Assembly (NCBI GenBank): GCA_965279085.1
Contig: OZ257149.1
Span: forward strand, 682,001 to 746,000
Length of the DNA: 64,000 bases
Reading direction: 5' to 3'
Origin: UBA7672 sp965279085
GTDB lineage: Bacteria; Pseudomonadota; Alphaproteobacteria; Caulobacterales; Hyphomonadaceae
The position numbers and the translations under genes were made by a program. Every line of letters starts with the position of its first letter. Within the stretch, counting starts at the first letter, position 1. Below the pieces are notes generated by a model. The model searched no databases and was not told the origin of the DNA. It was given only the letters and a program-made list of their open reading frames with translations. Positions 1 to 7,699 of the stretch are shown in pieces.

Positions 1-345
1 GCGGATATGATCGTCCAGCGAGGTCCACAGGCTGGCGGTGACCCCGCCCCCGGTGGTCCAGTCACGGCCATTCTCCTGCCCGTTCCCGGTCTCCTCGACC
101 GCTCGGAACACCTCGCCGACGGTGATTTCCGCCGCCGCACGACCCAGGCGGTACCCGCCGCCGGGCCCACGAGAGCTGATCACCAGCCCCGATCGCCGCA
201 GCATTGCGAACAGTTGTTCGAGGTAAGACAGTGAAATGTGCTGCCGTTCGGCGACTTCCGCGAGGGCGACTGGCCTCGCGCCGGAGTTTTCAGCCACGTC
301 GACCAGAGCGATCACCGCATACCGGCCCTTGGAGCCAACTCTCAT
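1..345 (-). CDS. iscR: IscR-like Rrf2 family transcriptional regulator (3' end outside window)
   Basis: The visible 115 residues align with the IscR winged-helix start: an MR-x-x-SKGRYA opening, a YLEQLF recognition-helix segment (41-46) and RGPGGGY wing (59-65), then the VGEVFRAVEE linker. IscR normally represses Fe-S cluster assembly genes when loaded with a [2Fe-2S] cluster held by three cysteines near residues 92-104 and a histidine near 107. Here residues 86-115 contain no cysteine at all, so cluster binding, if any, must be different. The ATG at 345 has AGGTGG about 6 nt upstream. The gene runs off the left edge; suf/isc genes would be expected just beyond it, which is inference. Alternative: another cysteine-free Rrf2 regulator. 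Confidence 0.85.
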   Translation of the reverse strand, partial: MRVGSKGRYAVIALVDVAENSGARPVALAEVAERQHISLSYLEQLFAMLRRSGLVISSRGPGGGYRLGRAAAEITVGEVFRAVEETGNGQENGRDWTTGGGVTASLWTSLDDHIR

Positions 346-528
346 GCAAGCCACCTAATTAGAGCCCCGAAAGGCATATTCCCGGCCCTCAATGGGGTTT
401 TACGGTTGGGTTCGGCGGCCGGATCACACGAAATGCTTGAAATCCGAGTCCGAAATGGTGTTTGACGGGCGCCTTGGGCGTCCCGCCCAGAAACGGCCGT
501 TACGGCCTACCGATCTAGCGAGCACACC
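346..528. other. Divergent intergenic region between iscR and hydrolase
   Basis: This gap must hold promoters for the leftward regulator and the rightward hydrolase. I see a short perfect inverted repeat, GGCCGT-T-ACGGCC, just before the hydrolase, but no convincing -35/-10 pair and no known IscR-site consensus. Confidence 0.4.
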
Positions 529-1248
529 ATGGGCGAACTGATCATCTCCGGACCTGCAGGCCGGATCGAGGCGCGTTACAATCAGGCGCCGGGTGAAAAT
601 CCACCCATCGCCCTGATCCTCCACCCGCACCCGAAAGCCGGCGGCACCATGCAGGACCCGGTGACGATCACCCTGTTCGAGATGTTTGCCGCACACGGCT
701 TCTCGACCATGCGCTTCAACTTCAGGGGCGTCGGCCGCAGCCAAGGCACCTTCGACGCCGGGGTCGCCGAACTCTCGGACGCCGCCTACGTGCTCGATCA
801 CCTGGAGTCACTCAACGAAGCCCCGAGCCAGTGCTGGGTCGCGGGTTCGTCCTTCGGCGCCTACATCTGCCTGCAGCTGCTGATGCGCCGGCCGGAGATC
901 GATGGCTTCATAGCGGCCGCGCCGCCCGCTAATCACTACGACCTCTCCTTCCTCGCGCCCTGCCCGGCTTCCGGCATCATCATCGCCGGCGACAAAGACG
1001 TGGTGGCACCGCCGCAGGACATCGACCGCTCGCTGACCAAGGTCCGCGTCCAGAAGGGCGAAGTGATCGAGCGCGCCAACGTCGCCGGCGCCAACCACTT
1101 CTTCCAAGGCAAGCTGGAAGATCTCGAGAAGACGGCCTCGGCCTATCTGAAGAAGCGCATGAAGGCCTTCGAGAAAGCGCAGAAGGAAGCCGCCGAAGCG
1201 AAAGCCATCAAGGACGCCGCCAAGCTGCCGCCGCCGAAGCAGAGCTAG
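529..1248 (+). CDS. Alpha/beta hydrolase
   Basis: This 239-residue soluble protein has the alpha/beta hydrolase layout of a small dienelactone-hydrolase-like group: an oxyanion segment LHPHPKAGGTM (31-41), the nucleophile elbow G-S-S-F-G with Ser108, a likely acid near Asp155/Asp157 in AGDKD, and His190 in GANHFF. The substrate cannot be read from sequence. The last 30 residues are a Lys/Ala/Glu-rich helical tail ending in a PPPK stretch. Hydrolases of this type are often seen beside iscR/suf clusters in alphaproteobacteria, which fits the divergent neighbour, but no function in Fe-S assembly is established here. Confidence 0.85.
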   Translation: MGELIISGPAGRIEARYNQAPGENPPIALILHPHPKAGGTMQDPVTITLFEMFAAHGFSTMRFNFRGVGRSQGTFDAGVAELSDAAYVLDHLESLNEAPSQCWVAGSSFGAYICLQLLMRRPEIDGFIAAAPPANHYDLSFLAPCPASGIIIAGDKDVVAPPQDIDRSLTKVRVQKGEVIERANVAGANHFFQGKLEDLEKTASAYLKKRMKAFEKAQKEAAEAKAIKDAAKLPPPKQS

Positions 1249-1276
1249 ATCCTTCGCGATCGATCAGGGGAACACC

Positions 1277-1618
1277 ATGGCGATCAGCGACGTGGATGCG
1301 GTGGACGCCGCCGGCATCGAGCCCGAGACCGGCAACGCCATGCTGATCATCTCCGACGATCTCGACTGGTCCGACCCGGTCGCGCACCTCAATGTGCTGC
1401 AGCAGAAGATCGGCGCCTACATCAGCTTCATCCAGAGCGGCCAGCTCGAGAAGAGCGTGCCGGAAACCGCCGGCCGCAAGCCGAAGATCGGCGTCTTCCA
1501 GCAGTTCGAACCGCCGGAAAACATCCTGCCCATCCTCAGCGGCATCGGTGAACAACTCGCCAGCCTGGGCATAGAGTTCGGCTTCGGCCCGTTGCCGGAA
1601 GGCTATCAGGCGAGCTGA
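1277..1618 (+). CDS. DUF6572-like small protein
   Basis: This 113-residue protein has no signal peptide or membrane segment. It opens with SDVDAVDAAGI (4-14), followed by ISDDLDW, a helix with LQQKIGAYISFIQSG, a GRKPKI strand and a closing amphipathic helix. The pattern matches my memory of the DUF6572 family, whose function is unknown. It lies 28 nt after the hydrolase and 11 nt before the thioesterase, so the three are probably co-transcribed. AGGGGAACACC before the ATG is an adequate ribosome-binding site. Confidence 0.7.
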   Translation: MAISDVDAVDAAGIEPETGNAMLIISDDLDWSDPVAHLNVLQQKIGAYISFIQSGQLEKSVPETAGRKPKIGVFQQFEPPENILPILSGIGEQLASLGIEFGFGPLPEGYQAS

Positions 1619-1629
1619 TAGCCCTCATC

Positions 1630-2424
1630 ATGCCCGAGACACCCGAACCCTTCTTCCATCGCGACCGCGACATCTACACACCAACGCTGATGGCCAACGG
1701 CTGGTGGCGTCCGACGGGCAACCTCCACGCGCGCGTGATGATCGGCCTGTTCGCCCATGTCATCGAGCAGCAATACGGCGAACCAGACCTGCAACCGACG
1801 CGGCTCACCGCCGACCTCTACCGCCTTCCAGATCTATCTCCGATCACCGTCTCTACCCGCCTCGTGCGGCAGGGCGGGCGCATCAAGGTGATCGAGGCCG
1901 AACTCTTCAGCGGCGGTGTCTCTTCCGCCCGCGCCTCTTGCCAGCTTCTTCGCCGTGGACAGCAGCCGGAAACGCCGGTCTGGTCACAAGCTAGGTGGGA
2001 CGCGCCGCCGCCCGACAAGGTGCCGCCGCCGCCCAAGCCCTTCACCGACAAATGGGAGATGCGCCCCATCCTGCCGCCCGGCTTGGTTGTGCCGAACGAC
2101 CTGCGCGCGCCGGGACCACGCCGCACTTGGCTGCGGGAGGTACGCCCTCTCGTTGGCGGCGAGCCCTACACTCCATTCAGCCGCGTCGCGACCGGCATCG
2201 ACTACACCAGCCCGACCGCGAACGGCTCGGAAACCGGCCTCGACTTCATCAACTCGGACGTGACGCTCTACCTCCATCGCCTACCCGTGGGCGAATGGGT
2301 CGGCTACGAGGTCGCCGATCACCAGAGCGCCGAGGGCGTAGCGCTTGGCCACTGCAGGCTGCACGACACGCAGGGCCCGATCGGTTTTTCCTCGTGCGCA
2401 GCGCTAGCGCAGAACCGGCGGTAA
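1630..2424 (+). CDS. Thioesterase family protein (TesB-like double hot dog)
   Basis: This 264-residue protein resembles acyl-CoA thioesterase-like proteins of the 4HBT_3/TesB type. The N-terminal half carries NGWWRPTGNLHARVMIGL (22-39) and a strand-rich LTADLYRLPDLSPITVSTRLVR segment; the C-terminal half contains FINSDVTLYLHR and GWEWVG-like strands typical of the second hot-dog fold. It would hydrolyse acyl-CoA thioesters in the cytoplasm; chain length is unknown. It ends 10 nt before the convergent frameshifted gene. There is no strong SD (TGATAGCCCTCATC before ATG), suggesting coupling to the upstream small gene. Confidence 0.75.
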   Translation: MPETPEPFFHRDRDIYTPTLMANGWWRPTGNLHARVMIGLFAHVIEQQYGEPDLQPTRLTADLYRLPDLSPITVSTRLVRQGGRIKVIEAELFSGGVSSARASCQLLRRGQQPETPVWSQARWDAPPPDKVPPPPKPFTDKWEMRPILPPGLVVPNDLRAPGPRRTWLREVRPLVGGEPYTPFSRVATGIDYTSPTANGSETGLDFINSDVTLYLHRLPVGEWVGYEVADHQSAEGVALGHCRLHDTQGPIGFSSCAALAQNRR

Positions 2425-2433
2425 TCGCCGGAC

Positions 2434-2939
2434 TTAAGCCTGCGCTTCGGCGACTGTAACGGCAGCCGTGGGACGCAGCACCTGATAGGCGCGCCACGGA
2501 AAACTCCCAGAAGGCCCTGCGAAGATGAGGCCGCCACGCCGGATCTGGTCCGTTAGCAGGAAGGCCGATGCGTAGGCGTCTTCCTGCTTGGACTGCTCCA
2601 ATCCACCGGAGTCATCGCAAACGATCGTCACCAAGCCGCCGAGATCGAGGACCTGCTCACAAAACGCGCGAAGAACATCGAACGGACACGAGCTGGCTTC
2701 GGGATAGAGATCATCACTGACAATCTGCGGCGTCTCGTTCGTCCACCAGACATGCTCGTACAGCAGGCACGAGCACTCCAGCTCCGCACTTTCGCCCTTC
2801 CGGCCCACAAGTAAACGTGATCGGCGCGCTTGAGTGGAGAAGGCGTCCATTTCGCGGGTTCAAGGCCGAGTTCGCCGAACCTCAACGCGGCCGGCAACTG
2901 CAACGGCAATGAGGTTCCGATATAAACGGCCAGACACAT
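2434..2939 (-). pseudogene. Frameshifted hypothetical gene (MCLAVYIGT family)
   Basis: Reading leftward from the ATG at 2939, one frame gives MCLAVYIGTSLPLQL and continues to HVYLWAGR near 2800. From about 2810 leftward a different frame gives a convincing continuation (GESAELECSCLLYEH, DDLYPEASSCPFDVLRAF, then VTIVCDDSGG) to a stop at 2434. The two halves together look like one family of roughly 170-residue bacterial proteins of unknown function that begin MCLA-x-YIG and carry a CxCxF/L-Y motif. A single missing base between about 2797 and 2809 explains the break. It may be a true pseudogene or a sequencing/assembly error. Confidence 0.6.
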
Positions 2940-2954
2940 CAGCCATTCCCCAAC

Positions 2955-2984
2955 TTGACGTTTCGTCCTTGCGCTGGGTATCTA
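2955..2984 (+). promoter_or_regulatory. Possible tyrS promoter
   Basis: TTGACG at 2955-2960 and TATCTA at 2979-2984 are separated by 18 nt, in the correct direction for tyrS 140 nt downstream. The -10 match is weak; no other gene explains the gap on this strand. Confidence 0.35.
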
Positions 2985-3125
2985 ACCCACATGTCTCGCC
3001 ACGCCCACCTCGCTTCGTACTATTACCGCACGCTGATCTAGCGGCGGAGCGATTGTGCCTGCCGCCAACTGCCGGCGGCGATGTGAGACAAGCCTCCGGT
3101 CAAGACAGATGACTTGGAGCCTCCC

Positions 3126-4388
3126 GTGACCCTAGACGCTACTAAAGCCAAATCGACATTCCTGCGGGACATGATCGGCCGTGGTCACGTCTATCAGATC
3201 ACCGACGAGAGCGGCCTCGACGACTACGCGACCGGCACGCCGACAGGCTACATCGGCTTCGACTGCACGGCGAAGTCGCTGCACGTGGGCTCGCTCGTCC
3301 AGATCATGAACCTGCGTCGCCTGCAGCAGGCCGGCGGCAAACCGATCGTCCTGATGGGCGGCGGCACGACAAAGGTCGGCGATCCGACCGACAAGGAAAA
3401 GTCGCGCCCGATCCTCACGGTCGAAGAGATCGCCGGCAACATGGCGTCCATCAAGAAGAACTTCGAACCCTTCCTGAAGTTCGGCTCGGGGCCCACCGAC
3501 GCCATCATGATCGACAACGCCGACTGGCTCGACAGGATCAACTATATCGAGTTCCTGCGCGACTACGGCAAACACTTCACCATCAACAAGATGATCGCGC
3601 AGGAAACCGTCGCGCGCCGCCTCCGCAACGAGGAGCCGTACACCTTCCTCGAATTCAACTACATGCTGCTCCAGTCCTACGACTTCCTGGAGCTGGCCCG
3701 GACATACGACTGCCGCATCCAGATGGGCGGCTCCGACCAGTGGGGCAACATCGTCAACGGTATCGACCTCACGCGCCGCATCATCGACAAGCAGGTCTTC
3801 GGCGTTACCACACCGCTGATCACGACAGCCTCGGGCGGCAAAATGGGCAAGACGGCGGAAGGCGCCGTCTGGCTCAACGCCGACATGCGCAGCCCTTACG
3901 ACTACTGGCAATTCTGGCGCAACACAGAGGATGCCGACGTCGCCCGCTTCATGCGCCTGTTCACCGACCTGCCCCTCTCCGAGATTACAGAGCACGAAAA
4001 GGCGCAGGGCGCTCAGATCAACGACGCCAAGAAACGCCTCGCTGACGTCGCCACTGCCATGCTGCACGGCGAGGAAGAGTCGAAGAAGGCCGCCGCCGCC
4101 GCCGAAGCCGTCTTCACGGGCGGCGGCTCGGCCGAAGGCATGCCGACATTCGAAGTCGAACGCGGGTTGCTGGCCAGCGGCTACCCGATCCTCGACGCCC
4201 TCGTTGCCGGCAAGCTGGCCGCCTCCAAGGGCGAAGCCAAGCGCGCCATCGGCGAGAACTCCGTACGTCTCAACGGCGAGCTCGTCACGGACGCAGCGGC
4301 GATCATAGGCGAGTCCGCCCTGGACAGCGAAGGCTCGGCCCGGCTGTCCGTCGGCAAGAAGCGGCACGCACGCTTGAAGGCCGTGTAA
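3126..4388 (+). CDS. tyrS: Tyrosyl-tRNA synthetase
   Basis: TyrRS charges tRNA-Tyr with tyrosine. The 420-residue product has the class I signature HVGS at 53-56 (HIGH equivalent), the tyrosine pocket segment with GGSDQWGNIVNG, and KMGKT at 239-243 (KMSKS loop). The last 70 residues form an S4-like RNA-binding domain with ASKGEAKRAIGENSVRLNGE. Length is normal for bacterial TyrS. I chose the GTG at 3126, which has GGAG 6 nt upstream, over a TTG at 3114. An in-frame-looking ATG at 3109 meets a stop after six codons. Confidence 0.95.
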   Translation: MTLDATKAKSTFLRDMIGRGHVYQITDESGLDDYATGTPTGYIGFDCTAKSLHVGSLVQIMNLRRLQQAGGKPIVLMGGGTTKVGDPTDKEKSRPILTVEEIAGNMASIKKNFEPFLKFGSGPTDAIMIDNADWLDRINYIEFLRDYGKHFTINKMIAQETVARRLRNEEPYTFLEFNYMLLQSYDFLELARTYDCRIQMGGSDQWGNIVNGIDLTRRIIDKQVFGVTTPLITTASGGKMGKTAEGAVWLNADMRSPYDYWQFWRNTEDADVARFMRLFTDLPLSEITEHEKAQGAQINDAKKRLADVATAMLHGEEESKKAAAAAEAVFTGGGSAEGMPTFEVERGLLASGYPILDALVAGKLAASKGEAKRAIGENSVRLNGELVTDAAAIIGESALDSEGSARLSVGKKRHARLKAV

Positions 4389-4391
4389 GCG

Positions 4392-5234
4392 CTATCCCGC
4401 CGCATCCAGGTCGACGACGCGGTAGAACTCCTGATCCCAGAGCAGGTAGAGTAGCCAATCCGGGAATCCGTAGGCGGCCTGAACGTAGTGCTCTTGCGAG
4501 GCGTGGATCTTCCACCCGCGAAGCTTGGCGCTGGTGTTACCCGGCATCGCATGCGTTGCATCCGGCTGATTGTCGGCGACGAACTTTCCGGTCTCGCCGC
4601 CGAAGGCCCGCAAGCCGTTCGCGGGCGTGATGACGTACGCGATCCACTTCGGGCCACGATAGGCCCCGCCCGCCGCCCGCACCTGCTTCACCGCCGTCTC
4701 GGCGGCGAGACCCATGCGCATGTGATCCTTGTGACCGGTAGCGCCGCTCGCGGGCCAGAACGTCACGACGAGATCGGGCTGCACCGCGTTCATCTTCGCG
4801 ACGACCCGGGAGACGATTTCCTCCATGGGAATCTCGGGCACGCCGCCATCTGGATAATCCCACACTTCCTGGTCATCGATGCCGAGCGCAAAGCCGTTCT
4901 TCAGCGCCTCCGCCTTGCGCACGATCCCCAGATCCTGCTGCCGCGCGACGGTCAGTACCTGATGTCCTGCCTCGCCCTTCGTGCCCGTGACAAGCGACGT
5001 GAACGCACCATCCTTCTCCTTCGCGTAGGAGAAGAATCCCGTCACCAGCTGCTCGTCGTCCGGATGCGCAAACACTCCCAACACCCGCTTCGCGCTCGTC
5101 TCCCCAACAACGGACGCCACGCTTTTCGCCGACGGCGCGGAGAAATACGTGCGCATGTAAAGTACGCCGGCAACCACCGCGACGAGCAGCACGCCCGCAA
5201 CGATACTTGCTACGATCGCAATCCGCTTCAGCAT
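4392..5234 (-). CDS. Membrane-anchored PIG-L family deacetylase
   Basis: A 280-residue protein with an N-terminal membrane anchor (about 5-27) followed by a LmbE/PIG-L domain. The zinc/catalytic motif AHPDDE is at 56-61 and a second metal-binding region GHKDHMRMGL lies near 175-185. Family members remove N-acetyl groups from sugars or glycoconjugates such as GlcNAc-linked substrates; the substrate here is unknown, and the anchor suggests it acts in the envelope. The ATG at 5234 has GGGAGGA 7 nt upstream and is preferred to a GTG at 5252. It is convergent with tyrS, 3 nt apart. Confidence 0.88.
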   Translation of the reverse strand: MLKRIAIVASIVAGVLLVAVVAGVLYMRTYFSAPSAKSVASVVGETSAKRVLGVFAHPDDEQLVTGFFSYAKEKDGAFTSLVTGTKGEAGHQVLTVARQQDLGIVRKAEALKNGFALGIDDQEVWDYPDGGVPEIPMEEIVSRVVAKMNAVQPDLVVTFWPASGATGHKDHMRMGLAAETAVKQVRAAGGAYRGPKWIAYVITPANGLRAFGGETGKFVADNQPDATHAMPGNTSAKLRGWKIHASQEHYVQAAYGFPDWLLYLLWDQEFYRVVDLDAAG

Positions 5235-5300
5235 CACCGATCCTCCCGCCACGAGCCTAGGCGTGCAGAAAGCCGCACGCCAGCGTGCCCCAACGACAAC

Positions 5301-5322
5301 GCCCGCCTCTTGCGAAGCGGGC
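5301..5322 (-). terminator. Weak hairpin terminator
   Basis: GCCCGC and GCGGGC pair around a 10-nt loop, just beyond the stop of the leftward small exported protein. The following leftward sequence has only a broken T-run, so termination may be partial. Confidence 0.4.
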
Positions 5323-5348
5323 GCCGTTTCTACGATCTGCTGGAGCGA

Positions 5349-5720
5349 TCAGCCGAGGCGCAGGTTGATACCGAGGTTGACGAGGTCGCCACGGCGGTTC
5401 CGTTCAAAGACGCGGCCGTCGCTGTAGAGGTAGACGCGGCGGGGGTAGGCGTCCCTGTAGCGATAGTCGTCGCGACGCTCACCGCGGCTCCGGTAGTAGG
5501 TCCAGGCGCGGGCCGGGCACTCGACCACGCGATAGTCCCGGCGGTCTTCCTCACGGTCCCTCCAGCCGCGGTCCCGGCGCATGTCGCGAAGATCTTCGCG
5601 CAAATCGGGGCAACGATCGGGATTGAGACGCCACTCGCCGGCATTGGCCATCGGCGCGAGTGTCATCACGCCAATCGCGAGAGCGGCAGTTCGGATCAGT
5701 TTCTTGGTCAGGTTCTTCAT
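5349..5720 (-). CDS. Small exported basic/aromatic protein of unknown function
   Basis: The 123-residue product has a clear signal peptide: Lys-rich start, hydrophobic core ending APMANA, with cleavage before GEWRL near residue 28. The mature part is very rich in Arg, Asp and Tyr (RDMRRDRGWRDREED, YYRSRGERRDDYRYRD) and has two cysteines (near 37 and 68) that could form a disulfide. No known domain is recognised. The ATG at 5720 is preceded by GGAGAAGCAGCC. It is probably periplasmic. Confidence 0.75.
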   Translation of the reverse strand: MKNLTKKLIRTAALAIGVMTLAPMANAGEWRLNPDRCPDLREDLRDMRRDRGWRDREEDRRDYRVVECPARAWTYYRSRGERRDDYRYRDAYPRRVYLYSDGRVFERNRRGDLVNLGINLRLG

Positions 5721-5928
5721 GGCTGCTTCTCCAAGTCAGACATGTCCCTCCATGCTCCTGTCCAATCGCTCTCGCCGCCATCCGTTCCGCCTGGAACCCG
5801 GAAAGCGCAGCGATTACAGTTCGATCTGAACAGCCATTCAGCTTGAGCAGTTGGTCGCGTTCCGGTTGCGCTCGCGTCACGCATCTGCCCAAATCGGAAT
5901 CAAGCCTTCGGGGGCCCGGAGAGACAAC

Positions 5929-6519
5929 ATGCGTGGAGTTCTTCTAGTTGCCTGCCTCGGCGCAGCTGCGTGCAGTCAGCCACCGGCCGAACCCACGGCC
6001 AACGTTCCGCCCGCGGAACAGGTCGCGAAGACAGCCAAAGCTCCCGCAAGCGATGTCGAGGGATGGGAAACATCTCTCGCCGCCTATGCTCGCATCGGCG
6101 CGACCATGCCCGCCTTCACACTGAAGCAAGCCGACGGCACCGAGCTTTCACACGCGAACCTGCGCGAGCGCTGGACCATCGTCGCGTTCTGGAGCGCGGC
6201 CGACGACAAGGACGAGAAACGATATGTCGACGCGCTGAACTCGGCGGTCGATCAGGATCCTGACCTCGACCTGCTCGGCGTGTTCCAGCTGCCCGCCGAA
6301 GGCGGCGCAACGCCCGTCGTTGGTTGGCCGAATGTCACGGACAACGGAACGCTCGCGTCAGCGCTGCGCATCGAGGCGACGCCCGCATACCTGCTGGTGG
6401 GTCCGGACCTGACCATCGAAGGCTATCGTGGCGCGCTGACAAAGACGCCAGACGATGGCATCAAATCGGTGATCCGCGGCGTCGCCGAAATCCGCAAGCA
6501 GGTCGCCGCGCCGCAATAG
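5929..6519 (+). CDS. Redoxin-fold lipoprotein lacking the CxxC motif
   Basis: The 196-residue product starts with a lipoprotein signal (lipobox AAAC, Cys15). The mature part follows the TlpA/AhpC-TSA outline: GATMPAFTLKQADGTELS, WTIVAFWSAADDKDEKRYVD, a long helix, then the cis-Pro-type segment IEATPAYLLVGPDLTIEGYRG. In TlpA-like oxidoreductases FW is followed by x-x-WCxxC; here that position reads FWSAADDKDE, with no cysteine in the mature region. It therefore cannot do dithiol chemistry in the usual way and may be a binding or structural relative. GGAGAG precedes the ATG by 5 nt. Confidence 0.78.
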   Translation: MRGVLLVACLGAAACSQPPAEPTANVPPAEQVAKTAKAPASDVEGWETSLAAYARIGATMPAFTLKQADGTELSHANLRERWTIVAFWSAADDKDEKRYVDALNSAVDQDPDLDLLGVFQLPAEGGATPVVGWPNVTDNGTLASALRIEATPAYLLVGPDLTIEGYRGALTKTPDDGIKSVIRGVAEIRKQVAAPQ

Positions 6520-6522
6520 GCG

Positions 6523-7149
6523 TCAGCGTCCGAGTGCGTACGGCCCGCCCTTGTCGATCGTCCGCTTCCACGCCGGGCGTTCATGCATGCGATCGAGCCA
6601 GGCATTGAACGCGGGGAAGTTCTGGAGCTGGCCCTGAGCCCTCGCCACCTCGGCGACAAAACTCATCTGGATATCCGCGCCGGTAAGATCGGCGCCGACA
6701 AAGAAGTCCCGGCCTTTCAGATTGGCTTCGATGAAGCCGAGATGATTGTTGGTTTCGCTGTCGATGCGGGGCTGTAGCGGGGCGCCAGCCTCCTTCAGGC
6801 GGCTCACATACAGGCGCAGCATTAGCGGCAGCATGGCCGAGCCTTCGCCGTAGTGAAGCCACTGGACATAGGTGTCGTAGTCAGCCGATTTCGGGTCCGG
6901 CTGCATGCGACCCCCGCCGTGATGGCGGATGATGTAGTCGATGATTGCGCCGGTCTCGACGATGGTCTTGCCGTTGTCCGTGATCACCGGGCTCTTGCCG
7001 AGCGAACTCACCGCCTTGAGCTCGGGAGGCGCGAGGCGCGTCTGGCCGTCACGCTGGTAGATTTTCAGCTCGTAGGGCGTCCCCAACTCCTCCAGCAGCC
7101 AGAGGATGCGCTGTGAACGCGACTCGTTGAGGTGGTGGACGGTGAGCAT
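6523..7149 (-). CDS. Glutathione S-transferase family protein
   Basis: The 208-residue product has the GST thioredoxin-like N-domain (MLTVHHLNESRSQRILWLLEELG, then LGKSPVITDNGKTIVETGAII with the glutathione-binding ES-like turn as E-T) and an all-helical C-domain with GADLTGADIQMSF. It probably conjugates or reduces with glutathione in the cytoplasm; substrate unknown. Ser10 in NESRSQ is a plausible catalytic residue. I chose the ATG at 7149, which has GGAG 8 nt upstream, over an upstream in-frame start. Confidence 0.9.
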   Translation of the reverse strand: MLTVHHLNESRSQRILWLLEELGTPYELKIYQRDGQTRLAPPELKAVSSLGKSPVITDNGKTIVETGAIIDYIIRHHGGGRMQPDPKSADYDTYVQWLHYGEGSAMLPLMLRLYVSRLKEAGAPLQPRIDSETNNHLGFIEANLKGRDFFVGADLTGADIQMSFVAEVARAQGQLQNFPAFNAWLDRMHERPAWKRTIDKGGPYALGR

Positions 7150-7230
7150 GCGCTGATCTCCGGAGGAACGAGCCGACATCTGCGCAGGATGCGCGCATTC
7201 GAGCAACGCTATCCGCAACGGCAAGAGAAA

Positions 7231-7261
7231 CGGAAAAGGCCCCGCGCTGTGGCGGGGCCTT
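7231..7261 (-). terminator. Rho-independent terminator
   Basis: A 10-bp stem (AAGGCCCCGC with GCGGGGCCTT) is followed on the minus strand by TTTTCC. It lies upstream of the GST gene and no assigned gene ends here, so it terminates something starting further right, probably the transcript proposed below. Confidence 0.75.
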
Positions 7262-7544
7262 CCGGCTGTGAGCCTTGCTGCTCAAGAGAGCGGCTGTTCA
7301 AGATACGACCAGTGAAGGCCGTCTTTTTCAGTTTCTGATTTTGGGAAGCTGACGACCCGGAGCGTCCTGGCCAGGAATGCGCTCGTCCGAGCCGGGGCTC
7401 CTGAACAAAGCAGGAGCCCAAGAATCTAAGCCGGTGGAGCCTCCATGTAGTTCTCCTCGTTCGGTTTCCTCGTGTCCGTCTGCGGCCCGCGCTGCGACCT
7501 GACTGCCGTCGTGCGACACGGGAGCTGCTGCAGCCGCCCGGACA
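7231..7544 (-). ncRNA. Candidate small RNA or short leader-type transcript
   Basis: No convincing gene covers this gap. On the minus strand a promoter (7551-7578) predicts a start near 7544 and a strong terminator lies at 7231-7261, giving a transcript of about 310 nt. Inside it are GAGGAG followed by a six-codon ATG frame ending TAG (7434-7454) and, 11 nt later, a perfect 9-bp hairpin (GGGCTCCTG, 7395-7403, with CAGGAGCCC, 7411-7419). Longer frames in the region have no good start or composition. It could be a regulatory RNA, or the remains of a gene. Confidence 0.4.
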
Positions 7545-7550
7545 ATTGGA

Positions 7551-7578
7551 AGTGTATGCCTATCCGAGCGATCGTCAA
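7551..7578 (-). promoter_or_regulatory. Sigma-70-like promoter, leftward
   Basis: Minus-strand TTGACG (7578-7573) and TACACT (7556-7551) are separated by 16 nt. Both hexamers are good and no annotated gene uses them other than the candidate small RNA. Confidence 0.5.
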
Positions 7579-7633
7579 TGCAAACGCCTGCATTGCGCGA
7601 TCACAAAACACGCGCCGAATTTCCGCCGCAGCC

Positions 7634-7678
7634 TTGACGCGTGCGCCACTGCACCCCTATGTGAGTGAACGCTCACAT
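7634..7678 (+). promoter_or_regulatory. Promoter with overlapping palindromic operator for the aldo/keto reductase
   Basis: TTGACG (7634-7639) and TATGTG (7658-7663, 18-nt spacer) form a likely promoter. The perfect inverted repeat ATGTGAG-N6-CTCACAT at 7659-7678 covers the -10 and start site, 21 nt before the ATG. Its form resembles TetR-family operators with a GTGAG/CTCAC core. The regulator is not identified. Confidence 0.55.
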
Positions 7679-7699
7679 CGTGGACAAATCGAGGTTCGC

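Noticed and set aside
2834..3112. Plus-strand frame before tyrS
   Set aside because: No ribosome site and overlaps the start of the frameshifted leftward gene.
3132..4367. 411-residue open frame on the minus strand opposite tyrS
   Set aside because: Shadow of tyrS in high-GC DNA; composition is unlike a real protein and tyrS is certain.
4488..5846. 452-residue plus-strand frame
   Set aside because: Spans the antisense of the PIG-L and small exported genes; composition is random-like.
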